DNA of 64,000 bases, from assembly GCF_034555375.1 (NCBI RefSeq), contig NZ_CP140706.1, forward strand, positions 6,272,001 to 6,336,000. Reading direction: 5' to 3'. Source of the stretch: Pseudomonas sp. B33.4. Lineage in GTDB: Bacteria > Pseudomonadota > Gammaproteobacteria > Pseudomonadales > Pseudomonadaceae. The position numbers were made by a program, and so were the translations under genes. Below, piece by piece: positions 29,121 through 39,720 of the stretch; within the stretch, counting starts at the first letter, position 1; every line of letters starts with the position of its first letter. Under the pieces are notes generated by a model. That model worked only from the letters and a program-made list of their open reading frames with translations. It made no database searches and was not told the origin of the DNA.

Positions 29121-29152
29121 TTGGGTTCGACTTGAGTGAAGAGGTGAACCTT

Positions 29153-29302
29153 CCCCCTCACCCCAGCCCTCTCCCGAGGGAGAGGGAGCCGATCTCCGTT
29201 GGCTTCAAGGCCTGAGTTCGACTCGGTAGTTCAGGTCGGCGTAACTCGCCCATCCAACCCGGTCAGTCCCCTCTCCCTCCGGGAGAGGGCTAGGGTGAGG
29301 GG
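29153..29302. repeat. Inverted pair of CCCTCACCCCAGCCCTCTCCC-type repeats
   Basis: Arm 29153-29187 (CCCTCACCCCAGCCCTCTCC and so on) and arm 29267-29302 (ending TAGGGTGAGGGG) are inverted copies. Each contains its own CTCTCCC/GGGAGAG hairpin. This widespread proteobacterial repeat type differs from the REPs elsewhere in the window. Confidence 0.8.
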
Positions 29303-29317
29303 CTCTTGCTCTTGGCT

Positions 29318-31543
29318 TTAGCTGCTCACCGGCAAGATCGGGCTGCCCAACCGCTCCAGCAACGTCGCCTGCGCGCTACGCGGGTTCTGGTTACCCGTCG
29401 GCGTGTTGCGAATGTATCGGCCATCCGACTGCAAGCTCCAGCTATGAGTGTTGTCAGTCAAATACAACTCCAGCTCTTTTTTCACGCGGGTCAGCAGTTT
29501 CTTGCCTTCCACCGGGAAGCAAGTCTCGACGCGCTTGTCGAGGTTGCGCTCCATCCAGTCGGCGCTGGAGAGGAACATCTGCTCGTCGCCACCATTGAGG
29601 AAGTAGAAAACACGTGTGTGCTCCAGGAAGCGGCCAATGATCGAGCGCACATGAATGTTGTGCGAAACCCCGGCAATCCCCGGACGCAGGCAGCACATGC
29701 CGCGCACCACCAGGTCGATGCGCACACCCGACTGGCTGGCCTTGTACAGCGCGCGGATGATCTTCGGATCGGTCAGCGAATTGAACTTGGCAATGATGTG
29801 CGCCGGCTTGCCTTCAACAGCGAACTGGGTCTCGCGGGCAATCATGTCGAGCATGCCCTTCTTCAGGGTAAACGGCGCATGCAGCAACTTCTTCATGCGC
29901 AGGGTTTTACCCATGCCGATCAGCTGGCTGAACAGTTTGCCGACGTCTTCACACAAAGCGTCGTCGGAGGTCAGCAAGCTGTAGTCGGTATAGAGACGGG
30001 CGTTGCCGGCGTGGTAGTTACCGGTGCCGAGGTGCGCGTAACGCACGATCTCGCCGGCCTCGCGACGCAGGATCAGCATCATCTTGGCGTGGGTCTTGAA
30101 GCCAACCACACCGTAAATCACTACCGCACCGGCCGCTTGCAGACGGCTGGCCAGTTGCAGGTTGGATTCTTCGTCGAACCGCGCACGCAACTCGATGACC
30201 GCCGTGACTTCCTTGCCGTTACGCGCGGCATCGACCAGCGCATCGACGATCTCGGAGTTGGCGCCGGAGCGATAAAGGGTCTGGCGCACAGCGAGAACGT
30301 GCGGGTCTTTCGCCGCCTGACGCAGCAGGTCGACCACCGGGGTGAACGACTCGAACGGGTGCAGCAAGAGGATGTCCTGCTTGCTGACCACGCTGAAAAT
30401 GTTTTCGCTGTTCTGCAGCAGTTTCGGGATCTGCGGGGTGAACGGCGTGTATTGCAGCTCCGGATGACTGTCCAGGCCGGTGATGCTGAACAGCCGCGTC
30501 AGGTTGACCGGGCCGTTGACCTGATACAGCTCGCTCTCACTCAGATTGAACTGCTTGAGCAGGTAGTCCGAGAGGTGTTTCGGGCAGGTGTCAGCGACTT
30601 CCAGACGCACTGCATCACCGTAACGACGCGAGAACAGCTCACCACGCAGCGCGCGGGCCAGGTCTTCGACGTCTTCGGAGTCGAGCGCCAGGTCGGCGTT
30701 TCGGGTCAGGCGGAACTGGTAGCAGCCCTTGACCTTCATGCCCTGGAACAGGTCATCGGCGTGGGCGTGGATCATCGACGACAGGAACACGTAATTGTCG
30801 CCGGGACCGCCGACTTCTTCCGGCACCTTGATGATCCGTGGCAGCAAGCGCGGCGCCGGGATAATCGCCAGACCGGAATCGCGACCAAAGGCGTCGATAC
30901 CTTCCAGTTCGACGATGAAGTTCAGGCTCTTGTTCACCAGCAACGGGAACGGGTGCGTCGGGTCGAGGCCGATCGGGGTGATGATCGGCGCGATCTCGTC
31001 GCGGAAATAGCGGCGTACCCAAGTCTTGAGCTTGACCGTCCAGTTGCGGCGCCGGATGAAGCGCACCTGATGCTTTTCCAGCTCTGGCAGCAGAATGTCG
31101 TTGAGGATCGCGTACTGACGGTCAACGTGACCGTGAACCAGCTCGCTGATCCGTGCCAGTGCTTGATGCGGTTGCAGACCATCGGCACCCGCCTGCTCAC
31201 GGGCGAAGGTGATCTGCTTCTTCAGGCCGGCGACACGGATTTCAAAGAATTCGTCGAGGTTGCTGGAAAAGATCAGCAGGAACTTCAAGCGCTCCAGCAA
31301 CGGATAGGACTCGTCCAGCGCCTGTTCCAGCACGCGGATGTTGAATTGCAGTTGCGAGAGCTCGCGGTGGATGTACAGGCTGCTGTCATCCAGGCCCGGA
31401 ATGGCAATCGCCGGCACCGCCGCCGCAGGTTCGGCCGCCGGCGCGGGTGGCGCAGGCTCCAGTTCCGGCGGGGTCTCGGTGATTTGCTCGACCACCGGTT
31501 GAGCTTCTTTTACTGCAACTTCCGTGAGTCCTTCGGTATTCAT
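29318..31543 (-). CDS. ppk: Polyphosphate kinase 1
   Basis: A 741-residue kinase that builds polyphosphate from ATP. The N-terminal domain carries [20 protein letters not shown]. The catalytic part has [19 protein letters not shown], where the THAK histidine is the phosphorylated residue, and [16 protein letters not shown] proline/alanine-rich extension of about 50 residues precedes the conserved core, longer than in E. coli. It is convergent with ppx; hemB is upstream with only 18 bp between. Confidence 0.95.
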   Translation of the reverse strand: MNTEGLTEVAVKEAQPVVEQITETPPELEPAPPAPAAEPAAAVPAIAIPGLDDSSLYIHRELSQLQFNIRVLEQALDESYPLLERLKFLLIFSSNLDEFFEIRVAGLKKQITFAREQAGADGLQPHQALARISELVHGHVDRQYAILNDILLPELEKHQVRFIRRRNWTVKLKTWVRRYFRDEIAPIITPIGLDPTHPFPLLVNKSLNFIVELEGIDAFGRDSGLAIIPAPRLLPRIIKVPEEVGGPGDNYVFLSSMIHAHADDLFQGMKVKGCYQFRLTRNADLALDSEDVEDLARALRGELFSRRYGDAVRLEVADTCPKHLSDYLLKQFNLSESELYQVNGPVNLTRLFSITGLDSHPELQYTPFTPQIPKLLQNSENIFSVVSKQDILLLHPFESFTPVVDLLRQAAKDPHVLAVRQTLYRSGANSEIVDALVDAARNGKEVTAVIELRARFDEESNLQLASRLQAAGAVVIYGVVGFKTHAKMMLILRREAGEIVRYAHLGTGNYHAGNARLYTDYSLLTSDDALCEDVGKLFSQLIGMGKTLRMKKLLHAPFTLKKGMLDMIARETQFAVEGKPAHIIAKFNSLTDPKIIRALYKASQSGVRIDLVVRGMCCLRPGIAGVSHNIHVRSIIGRFLEHTRVFYFLNGGDEQMFLSSADWMERNLDKRVETCFPVEGKKLLTRVKKELELYLTDNTHSWSLQSDGRYIRNTPTGNQNPRSAQATLLERLGSPILPVSS

Positions 31544-31561
31544 TGAATGTTCCTGGGAGGG

Positions 31562-32701
<1,140 letters not shown>

Positions 32702-32719
32702 TCACGTCGAGACACATTT

Positions 32720-32741
32720 GGACACTTTCATGAATGTGTCC
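32720..32741. promoter_or_regulatory. 22-bp dyad upstream of the DedA gene
   Basis: GGACACTTTCA and TGAATGTGTCC match as inverted halves at 10 of 11 positions, centred on TCATGA. It ends 41 bases before the dedA start and also lies in the hemB upstream region, so it may be an operator for either gene. The binding protein is unknown. Confidence 0.4.
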
Positions 32742-32782
32742 GAAGGGTTAGGCTGCGCGTTCATTTCGCCAGCACCCAGACA

Positions 32783-33433
32783 ATGCTCCAACAATTTCTG
32801 CATGACTTTGGCTACTTTGCCTTGTTCCTCGGCACGTTTTTCGAAGGCGAAACCATTCTGGTGCTCGCGGGCTTCCTCGCGTTCCGTGGATACATGGACA
32901 TCAATATGGTGGTGGTCGTGGCGTTCTTCGGCAGCTATGCCGGCGATCAGCTGTGGTACTTCCTCGGCCGCAAGCACGGGCGCAAGTTACTCGCGCGCAA
33001 ACCGCGCTGGCAGCTGATGGGTGACCGCGCGCTGGAGCATATTCGCAAGCATCCGGACATCTGGGTGCTGAGCTTCCGTTTCGTTTATGGCTTGCGCACG
33101 GTGATGCCGGTGGCGATCGGCCTGTCGGGTTATCCGCCGGGACGTTATCTGCTGCTTAACGGCATTGGCGCTGCGATCTGGGCGACGGCGCTGGCTGCGG
33201 CCGCCTACCACTTCGGCGCGGTGCTGGAAGGCATGCTCGGCAGCATCAAGAAGTACGAGCTGTGGGTACTGGGTGCGCTGCTGATTCTTGGCGTTGGCCT
33301 GTGGCTACGCCGCCGCTTCAAGAATGCGCGATTGGCGAAACAGGTTTACGCCGACGAGCAAGCCGCAAAAGCGGCACTGCTGAATCAAGCCGAAGCGTCC
33401 AAGCCTGCCGAACCGAAGACGCCAGCCGAGTAA
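32783..33433 (+). CDS. DedA family membrane protein
   Basis: A 216-residue inner-membrane protein beginning MLQQFLHDFGYFALFLGTFF. The family motif FFGSYAGDQLWYFLGRKHG is near residue 50. FRFVYGLRTVMPVAIGLSGY near residue 95 holds the conserved arginines of the DedA/SNARE-associated domain. Several spans and a charged, alanine- and proline-rich tail follow. DedA proteins recycle undecaprenyl phosphate or other lipids and support proton-motive force. The ribosome site before the ATG is poor. Confidence 0.92.
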   Translation: MLQQFLHDFGYFALFLGTFFEGETILVLAGFLAFRGYMDINMVVVVAFFGSYAGDQLWYFLGRKHGRKLLARKPRWQLMGDRALEHIRKHPDIWVLSFRFVYGLRTVMPVAIGLSGYPPGRYLLLNGIGAAIWATALAAAAYHFGAVLEGMLGSIKKYELWVLGALLILGVGLWLRRRFKNARLAKQVYADEQAAKAALLNQAEASKPAEPKTPAE

Positions 33434-33494
33434 CGCGCTGGCGACTGGCGTACAGGCCTGCTCACAGCGCGGGCTGGCCGCATCTTTCAGTCAT

Positions 33495-33614
33495 TTATTC
33501 CCTCTGCGCTAGCGGACTCCTGTTCGCCAGCGGCGTCCTCGCGCCAAAAATCTCCCGCTCGTTACGCAGCAGGCAACCCCAAATAATGAACACCCCGCCG
33601 TTGTTGCGATCCAT
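33495..33614 (-). CDS. Possible small protein, 39 residues
   Basis: An ORF beginning MDRNNGGVFIIWGCLLRNER, with GGAG about 11 bases before the ATG. It lies alone in the 279-bp gap between the DedA gene and elbB, on the opposite strand. No family is recognised and no membrane span is clear. It may be chance; the rest of the gap shows nothing else. Confidence 0.3.
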   Translation of the reverse strand: MDRNNGGVFIIWGCLLRNEREIFGARTPLANRSPLAQRE

Positions 33615-33712
33615 GTAGAAAGCGCTCCATGCAGGTGCAGCCACCACTTGAGCCTATGGCAACGCGCGACAATTTAGTGGACATTTAGCGCCATGAATCT
33701 GGAGAGAAACCC

Positions 33713-34381
33713 ATGAGCAAAAAAGTTGCAGTGATCCTGTCCGGCAGTGGCGTGTACGACGGCGCCGAGATCCATGAAAGTGTCATCACCCTGCTGCGCC
33801 TCGACCAACGTGGCGCCCAGGTGCAGTGCTTTGCCCCGAACATCGCGCAATTGCACGTGATCAACCACCTGACCGGCGAAGAAATGCCCGAGTCGCGCAA
33901 CGTGCTGGTGGAATCGGCACGCATCGCTCGTGGCAACATCAAGGACATCCGTGAGGCTGATGTCGACGACTTCGATGCGCTGATCGTGCCCGGCGGTTTT
34001 GGTGCGGCGAAGAACCTGTCCAATTTCGCCGTCGAAGGCGCTGGCTGCAGCGTGCAGCCTGAAGTGCTGGCACTGGCCGAGGCGTTTGCCGAAGCGGGCA
34101 AGCCGGTGGGCCTGATGTGCATCTCGCCGGCATTGGCCGCAAAGATCTACGGCCCGGGCGTGACCTGCACCATCGGCAACGACGCCGACACCGCCACGGC
34201 GATGAACAAGATGGGCGCCACCCACGAAGACTGTGCGGTGACCGACATCATCGAAGACAAGGCGCGCAAACTGGTGACCACCCCGGCTTACATGCTGGCG
34301 CAGAACATCAGTGAAGCGGCGTCGGGGATCAACAAACTGGTCGACCGCGTGCTCGAACTGACCCACGAAAACGACGCCTGA
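33713..34381 (+). CDS. elbB: ElbB, DJ-1/PfpI-like glyoxalase family protein
   Basis: A 222-residue protein of the enhancing-lycopene-biosynthesis family in the DJ-1/PfpI superfamily. It begins MSKKVAVILSGSGVYDGAEI. DALIVPGGFGAAKNLSNFA near residue 90 and PVGLMCISPALAAK near residue 130 are family motifs; the latter has the nucleophile-elbow cysteine. GGAGAG precedes the ATG. E. coli ElbB has weak glyoxalase activity; the physiological role is unclear. Confidence 0.93.
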   Translation: MSKKVAVILSGSGVYDGAEIHESVITLLRLDQRGAQVQCFAPNIAQLHVINHLTGEEMPESRNVLVESARIARGNIKDIREADVDDFDALIVPGGFGAAKNLSNFAVEGAGCSVQPEVLALAEAFAEAGKPVGLMCISPALAAKIYGPGVTCTIGNDADTATAMNKMGATHEDCAVTDIIEDKARKLVTTPAYMLAQNISEAASGINKLVDRVLELTHENDA

Positions 34382-34405
34382 TCCCCGTAGCGTACAAAAC
34401 CAAAG

Positions 34406-34492
34406 GTGGGAGCGAGCTTGCTCGTGAAGGCGGCGTGTCATTCAACTCTATGTTGTCTGATACAAAGCATTCGCGAGCAGGCTCGCTCCCAC
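34406..34492. repeat. REP-like inverted pair, GTGGGAGCGAGCTTGCTCG family
   Basis: Arms at 34406-34426 and 34471-34492 are inverted with small differences (GAGCTTGCTCG against GAGCCTGCTCG). They lie between elbB and the convergent YaiI gene. Confidence 0.8.
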
Positions 34493-34510
34493 AGGGGATT
34501 TGTGTAGGGC

Positions 34511-34966
34511 TTAAGGCTTGCGGGTCAGGCGCGTGAGGATCCGGTCCAGCGCATTGGCGAACGCTTGCTTCTCGCGATCGCCAAACGGCGCCGGCCCGCC
34601 ATTCATCTGGCCCTGCTCACGCAGATCGGTGAACAGGTTGCGCACGGCCAAACGCTCGCCCATGTTCTGCGCATCGAACTCCTTGCCGCGCGGGTCGAGC
34701 GCCGCGACGCCCTTCTTTACCAGCCGATCAGCCAGCGGGATATCGCTGCAAATCACCAGCTCACCGGGTACCGCGTGTTCGACCAGATAATCGTCCGCCG
34801 CATCCGGCCCACTCGGCACCACGATCAACTTGACGATGGCCAGCCCCGGCTTGATCTGCGGCTGCCCGGCCACCAGAACCACTTCGAACTGGCGCTTGAG
34901 CGCAAATTTCACCACCTGATCCTTTGCCGCCCGTGGGCAGGCGTCGGCATCGATCCATACACGCAT
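34511..34966 (-). CDS. YaiI/YqxD family (UPF0178) protein
   Basis: A 151-residue protein with the family N terminus MRVWIDADACPRAAKDQVVK. Further motifs are PSGPDAADDYLVEHA near residue 65 and SDIPLADRLVKKG near residue 85. The aspartate pattern suggests a PIN-like or NYN-type nuclease fold, but activity is not established. ATG 34966 is used; the longer open frame upstream runs into the repeat at 34986. Confidence 0.92.
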   Translation of the reverse strand: MRVWIDADACPRAAKDQVVKFALKRQFEVVLVAGQPQIKPGLAIVKLIVVPSGPDAADDYLVEHAVPGELVICSDIPLADRLVKKGVAALDPRGKEFDAQNMGERLAVRNLFTDLREQGQMNGGPAPFGDREKQAFANALDRILTRLTRKP

Positions 34967-34985
34967 TTTCTTTACCTCTAAAAGC

Positions 34986-35086
34986 AAAAGATCGCAGCCT
35001 TCGGCAGCTCCTACAGAGTGCGCGTCGTGCCGCAATATTGCGACATGCTACGCCCCTGTAGGAGCTGCCGAAGGCTGCGATCTTTT
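34986..35086. repeat. Inverted repeat pair, GTAGGAGCTGCCGAAGGCTGCGATC family
   Basis: Arms at 34986-35014 and 35058-35086 lie between the YaiI gene and the FTR1 gene; a 43-base spacer separates them. Confidence 0.87.
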
Positions 35087-35100
35087 AAGGGAGCACTCAA

Positions 35101-36999
35101 TCAAGCAGCCGAAACCCGCCGCTTCTCCGCCACCCAACTACGCCCATACAACACAACAATCGCCACAATCGCCACCGCCTGCGCCGTCAGCGAATACGCA
35201 TCGGCATGAATCCCCAGCCAGTCGAATTCAAAGAACGCCACCGGCCGCGTGCCGAAAATCCCGGCTTCCTGCAAGGCCTTCACGCCATGCCCGGCAAACA
35301 CCACCGACAGTGCACAGAGCAGCGCGGCGTTGATGCTGAAGAACAGCGTCAGCGGCAGTTTCGCCGAACCGCGCAGAATCACCCACGCCAGACCAACCAG
35401 CAGCACCAGTGCCGTCGCGCCACCTGCAAGCACCGCGTCATGCCCGGCCGGGCCGGCCTGCAACCACAGGGTTTCATAGAACAGGATCACTTCGAACAAC
35501 TCACGATATACCGAGAAGAACGCCAGAATCGCGAAACCAAAACGCCCGCCACCGCCAACCAGACTGCTCTTGATGTAATCCTGCCAGGCCGCTGCGTGGC
35601 GACGATCGTGCATCCACACGCCGAGCCACAAGACCATGACACTGGCGAACAGCGCCGTCGCGCCTTCCAGCAGCTCACGCTGCGAGCCGCTGACATCGAT
35701 GACATACGCCGCCAGCGCCCAGGTGCCGAGGCCGGCCAGCAGCGCCAGGCCCCAACCGACGTTGACGCTGCGCACCGCCGATTGCTGGCCGGTGTTGCGC
35801 AGGAACGCGAGGATCGCCGCCAGCACCAGAATCGCTTCCAGGCCTTCGCGCAGCAGAATCAGCAGACCGGAAATGTAACTCAGCGACCAGCTCAGCCCAT
35901 CGCTGCCAAGCAGGCCGGCTGACTCTTTCAACTTGGCCTTGGCCGCCTCCAGGCGCTGCTCGGCCTGCTCGACCGGCAAGCCGTCCTGCAACGATTGCCG
36001 ATACGCCATCAGCGATTTTTCAGTGTCTTTGCGCACGTTGGCGTCGACGTTATCCAGCGAGCTTTCGACCAGCTCGAAGCCTTCCAGATACGCCGCGACC
36101 GACAGATCGTAGGCCTGATCGTGTTCGCCAGCGCGATACGCGGCGAGGCTCTTGTCCAGGGTTGCAGCGGTGTAGTCGAGCAACTGTGCCGGGCCACGCT
36201 TGACCTGGGGCGGTTGCGCGCGTTGCGCACGGAACGTCGCCGCCGCTTGCGGGCCTTCGGCGGCCTGCACTTCGGCCGGGGTCTGGCGCGCCAGATCGGC
36301 GATGTTGTAGGTCTTCTCGGATTTGGCCGACGCGGCATCGGCGCTAAAACCGGCAATATAAGTCGCCAAATCCCAGCGCTGCCGATCATCAAGCTGATCG
36401 GCAAACGCCGGCATGTCGGTGCCTTCGACGCCTTGGCCGAGGGTGTTGTAGATCGCGTACAGGCTCAGGTGATCCAGCCGCGCCGCATCGCGCAGATTGG
36501 CTGGCGCCGGGGTCATGCCAAGCCCCGCCGGGCCGTCACCGGCACCGCTGTCGCCGTGGCACACCGAGCAGTTCTGCGCGTAGAGCGGCGCACCACGAGT
36601 TGGATCGGGAGTGATGATCGGCGCTTGGCTGACTTCATACGCCACGGCCAGTTGCGCGCCCAGTTGCCGCGCCTGACGGGCGACTTCGGTGCCGTCCTGC
36701 TTCGCGTTGATCGCGACGCGCAAAGCCTCGACGCCCTGCTCCAGCCCTGCCTTTTCAGGCTTGGCCGGCATGCCGGCGATCAGGCCTTGCAGCGCTTGGG
36801 TGAATTCCAGTTGCTCACGATATTCGGCGTCATCGACGACGTTTCCCGCCTCGACCGTCGGCGGGTAATCCGCGCTGATGTAATCGAGCAGGTGCAGCGC
36901 TTGCGGCGCGCCTTCCACGGTATCGGCCAGCAGGTTGAAGCTGCTCAGGGCACACAACGGGAACACCAGCCAGGCCAGAAATCGGGACGAGGCAGTCAT
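35101..36999 (-). CDS. Cytochrome c-FTR1 iron permease fusion
   Basis: A 632-residue protein with a signal sequence. A c-type cytochrome domain has the heme site QNCSVCHGDSGAGDGPAG near residue 140. A helical linker follows, then an FTR1 permease of about seven spans. ILLREGLEAILVLAAILAFL near residue 380 and FSVYRELFEVILFYETL near residue 495 are the two iron-binding ExxE-type motifs. FTR1 permeases normally take iron from an oxidase; the fused cytochrome may accept the electron when Fe(II) is oxidised. No separate oxidase gene is near. The neighbouring LysR regulator has the same orientation, 85 bp upstream. Confidence 0.92.
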   Translation of the reverse strand: MTASSRFLAWLVFPLCALSSFNLLADTVEGAPQALHLLDYISADYPPTVEAGNVVDDAEYREQLEFTQALQGLIAGMPAKPEKAGLEQGVEALRVAINAKQDGTEVARQARQLGAQLAVAYEVSQAPIITPDPTRGAPLYAQNCSVCHGDSGAGDGPAGLGMTPAPANLRDAARLDHLSLYAIYNTLGQGVEGTDMPAFADQLDDRQRWDLATYIAGFSADAASAKSEKTYNIADLARQTPAEVQAAEGPQAAATFRAQRAQPPQVKRGPAQLLDYTAATLDKSLAAYRAGEHDQAYDLSVAAYLEGFELVESSLDNVDANVRKDTEKSLMAYRQSLQDGLPVEQAEQRLEAAKAKLKESAGLLGSDGLSWSLSYISGLLILLREGLEAILVLAAILAFLRNTGQQSAVRSVNVGWGLALLAGLGTWALAAYVIDVSGSQRELLEGATALFASVMVLWLGVWMHDRRHAAAWQDYIKSSLVGGGGRFGFAILAFFSVYRELFEVILFYETLWLQAGPAGHDAVLAGGATALVLLVGLAWVILRGSAKLPLTLFFSINAALLCALSVVFAGHGVKALQEAGIFGTRPVAFFEFDWLGIHADAYSLTAQAVAIVAIVVLYGRSWVAEKRRVSAA

Positions 37000-37084
37000 G
37001 AAGGAGTCTCAAGGGGAAATACGGAGTTACATATTGTTCACTCCGGCGGCGTTTCCCTCAAGCTTTGTCGGCATTTGCCTGCGT

Positions 37085-37984
37085 TTAACGCAACGGCGAC
37101 GTCAGGCTGCGATAGTGCTCGGCCATGAACTCGACGAACACTTTAACCTTCAGCGCGACATGTCGCGCATGCGGGTACAACGCATGATAGTGCCGTTGGC
37201 CGAGCGAGCAGTTCGGCAGAATCTGCACAAACCGGCCACTCAACAAGTCGTCCTGCACCGTGGCCCGAGTGAACGCCGCAATGCCGACACCCGCCAGCGC
37301 AGCCGCGTATAGCGAACTGATCGAATCCGCCTTGAACCGGCCCTGCACCCGTACCGGCGTGGCCTGGCCTCGGGCGTCAGTCAGCGACCAGTCGCTGCCG
37401 CCGGCAAACGCCAGCAGTTGATGTTCGGCCAGCTCCCGTACCTGTCGCACCAGACCATGCCGCGCAACATAGGCCGGCGATGCCACCAGCAACATGTCCG
37501 AAACCGTGAGCAAGCGCGCCACCAGTGACGAGTCCTCCAACGGTCCGCAAATGCGCAATGCGACGTCGAAGCCTTCGGCGATCAGATCGACAAAACGGTC
37601 ATCACAGGACAACTCGACTTCAATCTCGGGATAACGCTGCTGAAAACCTGGCAACCAATTCGCCAGTTCCAACGTGCCGATGACCATCGGCGCGCTGATG
37701 CGCAGCAAGCCGCTGGGGCTTTCATGGGCCTGCCCGATCGCCACCGCTGCTTGATCGATGCGTTCAAGAATATCCACGCAGGCGAGGTAATACTGCTGCC
37801 CCGCCGTGGTCAGGTTGAAACGCCGGGTGTTGCGATTGATCAGACGCGTGCCGAGTTCGGCTTCCAGTTGCTGCAACTGCCGGGAAATGGTCGAGTGCGT
37901 GGTGTCGAGCCGTTCGGCAGCAGCACTGAAGCCACGACACTCGACGATGCAACGAAACGCACGCATGGCCAGCAGTTGATTCAT
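37085..37984 (-). CDS. LysR-family transcriptional regulator
   Basis: A 299-residue regulator. The winged helix at residues 1-60 contains FSAAAERLDTTHSTISRQLQ as the recognition helix. The effector domain begins near residue 90 with SGLLRISAPMVIG, typical of the large CrgA-like group. ATG 37984 (MNQLLAMRAF) is chosen as the normal LysR N terminus. LysR genes usually act on a divergent neighbour, here the COG3014 operon 127 bp away, but control of that operon is only inference. Confidence 0.9.
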   Translation of the reverse strand: MNQLLAMRAFRCIVECRGFSAAAERLDTTHSTISRQLQQLEAELGTRLINRNTRRFNLTTAGQQYYLACVDILERIDQAAVAIGQAHESPSGLLRISAPMVIGTLELANWLPGFQQRYPEIEVELSCDDRFVDLIAEGFDVALRICGPLEDSSLVARLLTVSDMLLVASPAYVARHGLVRQVRELAEHQLLAFAGGSDWSLTDARGQATPVRVQGRFKADSISSLYAAALAGVGIAAFTRATVQDDLLSGRFVQILPNCSLGQRHYHALYPHARHVALKVKVFVEFMAEHYRSLTSPLR

Positions 37985-38111
37985 CGAAATACCGCAACCC
38001 AATTGATCGGTGAGCGCGCAAGCCTAGCGCAATCCATACCGCCCCGGCAGCTGCGAAGTGCCTCTATAATGCGCCATCATTTCGCCTTCTCCGTTCAAGG
38101 AAGAACCCGCT

Positions 38112-39512
38112 ATGCGCCACTGCTTGCTGCCGTCCCTTCTGATCGCTGCACTGGTGCAACTCAGCGGTTGCGCCGCTTACCGCGATTACGACCTCGAACT
38201 GCAACAGACCACGCAACAGCTCAAGGCCGGCAATATCGACGGCTCACTGGCCTTGATCGAGGCGCACAATCCGGACAAAGAAAAGGATTTGCTCTATTAC
38301 TTCGAGAAGGGCGCGGTGTTGAGCGCTGGCGGTGAGTTCCCGCAGAGCCAGGTCGCCTGGCGCAGCGCCGAGAAAATGGTCATACAGCGCCAGGACCCCA
38401 TCGAAACCACCGGTGACAAGTTGCTCTCCGCCATGGGCGATCACTGGGGCAGCATCATCAATGACAAGCTGCGTCGCTACGATGGCTACGATTACGAAAA
38501 AGTCATGCTGACCACGCAAATGGCCCTGAACCAACTGGCCATGAATGACTTTGACGGTGCCCGCGCCGACATCAAGAAAACCCACGAGCGTGAAGCACTG
38601 ATCGCCCGCCAACGGGAACTGGAATACGAGCGTGTCGAAGAAGCGGCCAAGGCCAACGGCGCCCGCGTCCATTACAAGGATCTGCAAGGCTACCCGGTGG
38701 TCATGCTGGAATCACCTGCCGTCATTGCTTTGAAGAACGGCTACCAAAGCGCATTCAGTCACTATCTCGCCGGTTTCACCTACGAAGCGCTTGGCGAGAA
38801 AGATCTGGCGGCGCCTGGCTATCGCCAGGCGATTGAACTACGCCCGGACATGGCATTTTTCCAACAGGCATTGCGCGACCTCGACAGCCCGGGACTGAAG
38901 GCCGACGAAAGTGATGTGCTGATCATCGTGCAGAGCGGTCTGGCGCCAGCCCGCAGTTCTGTGCGCGTGCCCTACCCGGTGAAGCTTGCAGACGGCCAGG
39001 TCATCGTCGCCAATGTTTCGTTTCCGGTGATGGTGCCCGACACCTCGCCCCCATCATTCAATCAAGTAAGCATCGACGGCCGTCAAAAAAAGCTGATCGC
39101 GGTCAACAGCATTACCGACATGTCTTTGCGCACCCTGCGTGACGACATGCCGGGCATTATCCAGCGCACAATCTATCGGGCATTTCTGGCGGCCGATGTT
39201 CAGGCTACGGACAATCGACGCGATCCGAGCAAAGCCTCCTACGTCACTCACTGGGACGGTTTCGAGCAGGCCGACACCCGCACCTGGCGCACCCTGCCTA
39301 ACCTCACTCAGGTTGTGCGCCTGCGTTTGAAAAAAGGTGACCACCTGATCAGCCTGCCCAACGCGCCCGGGGTTGCGCCACTGAAGATCCGCATCGACCA
39401 GAACCGCCAGGTCATCGGCCTGCGTGCCTTGGGTGATCGGGTGTTTGCCAATGGCAGCGCATTCCAGTCGGATGTGGCGCCGGCAAAGAGCGTGGTATCC
39501 AACCTGAAATAA
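38112..39512 (+). CDS. COG3014 family lipoprotein, copy 1
   Basis: A 466-residue predicted lipoprotein with a type II signal peptide and lipobox QLSGCAAYRD (lipidated cysteine near residue 20). The N-terminal part has TPR-like helical pairs: DKEKDLLYYFEKGAVLSAGG, NDKLRRYDGYDYEKVMLTTQ and SHYLAGFTYEALGEKDLAAP. The C-terminal part is beta-rich, with ADTRTWRTLPNLTQVVRLRL. The family has no known function. A TATAAT -10 box lies at 38065. It is paralogous to the next gene and the first cistron of a cell-envelope cluster. Confidence 0.9.
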   Translation: MRHCLLPSLLIAALVQLSGCAAYRDYDLELQQTTQQLKAGNIDGSLALIEAHNPDKEKDLLYYFEKGAVLSAGGEFPQSQVAWRSAEKMVIQRQDPIETTGDKLLSAMGDHWGSIINDKLRRYDGYDYEKVMLTTQMALNQLAMNDFDGARADIKKTHEREALIARQRELEYERVEEAAKANGARVHYKDLQGYPVVMLESPAVIALKNGYQSAFSHYLAGFTYEALGEKDLAAPGYRQAIELRPDMAFFQQALRDLDSPGLKADESDVLIIVQSGLAPARSSVRVPYPVKLADGQVIVANVSFPVMVPDTSPPSFNQVSIDGRQKKLIAVNSITDMSLRTLRDDMPGIIQRTIYRAFLAADVQATDNRRDPSKASYVTHWDGFEQADTRTWRTLPNLTQVVRLRLKKGDHLISLPNAPGVAPLKIRIDQNRQVIGLRALGDRVFANGSAFQSDVAPAKSVVSNLK

Positions 39513-39550
39513 GTAATGGCACCAAACTAACAAGTGCGATTAAAAAGCTA

Positions 39551-39579
39551 TTACATAGCCATCACCACCCGCTTATAAT
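39551..39579 (+). promoter_or_regulatory. Sigma-70 promoter before the second COG3014 gene
   Basis: TTACAT (39551-39556), a 17-bp spacer and TATAAT (39574-39579) match the consensus well. A leader of about 135 bases follows before the ATG at 39721. Confidence 0.7.
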
Positions 39580-39720
39580 GCCGCGCCCTCGCTATCGCGA
39601 AACGGCATTAAAGCTCCTCTGGTTATGAGGAATTGGCAGGAGGCCAACGCCACTGTCGATGGGTCACACCAGCCCGACCAGCATTCGCGGCTGTATTTAC
39701 TCCAGGGAAGAAGTACCCCC

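Noticed and set aside
27476..29161. 561-codon open frame opposite ppx
   Set aside because: It mirrors the ppx coding frame and has biased composition without domains.
29306..31546. 746-codon open frame on the plus strand, opposite ppk
   Set aside because: Shadow of ppk in GC-rich DNA; composition (His, Gln, Arg-rich) is not protein-like and no start signal or family is seen.
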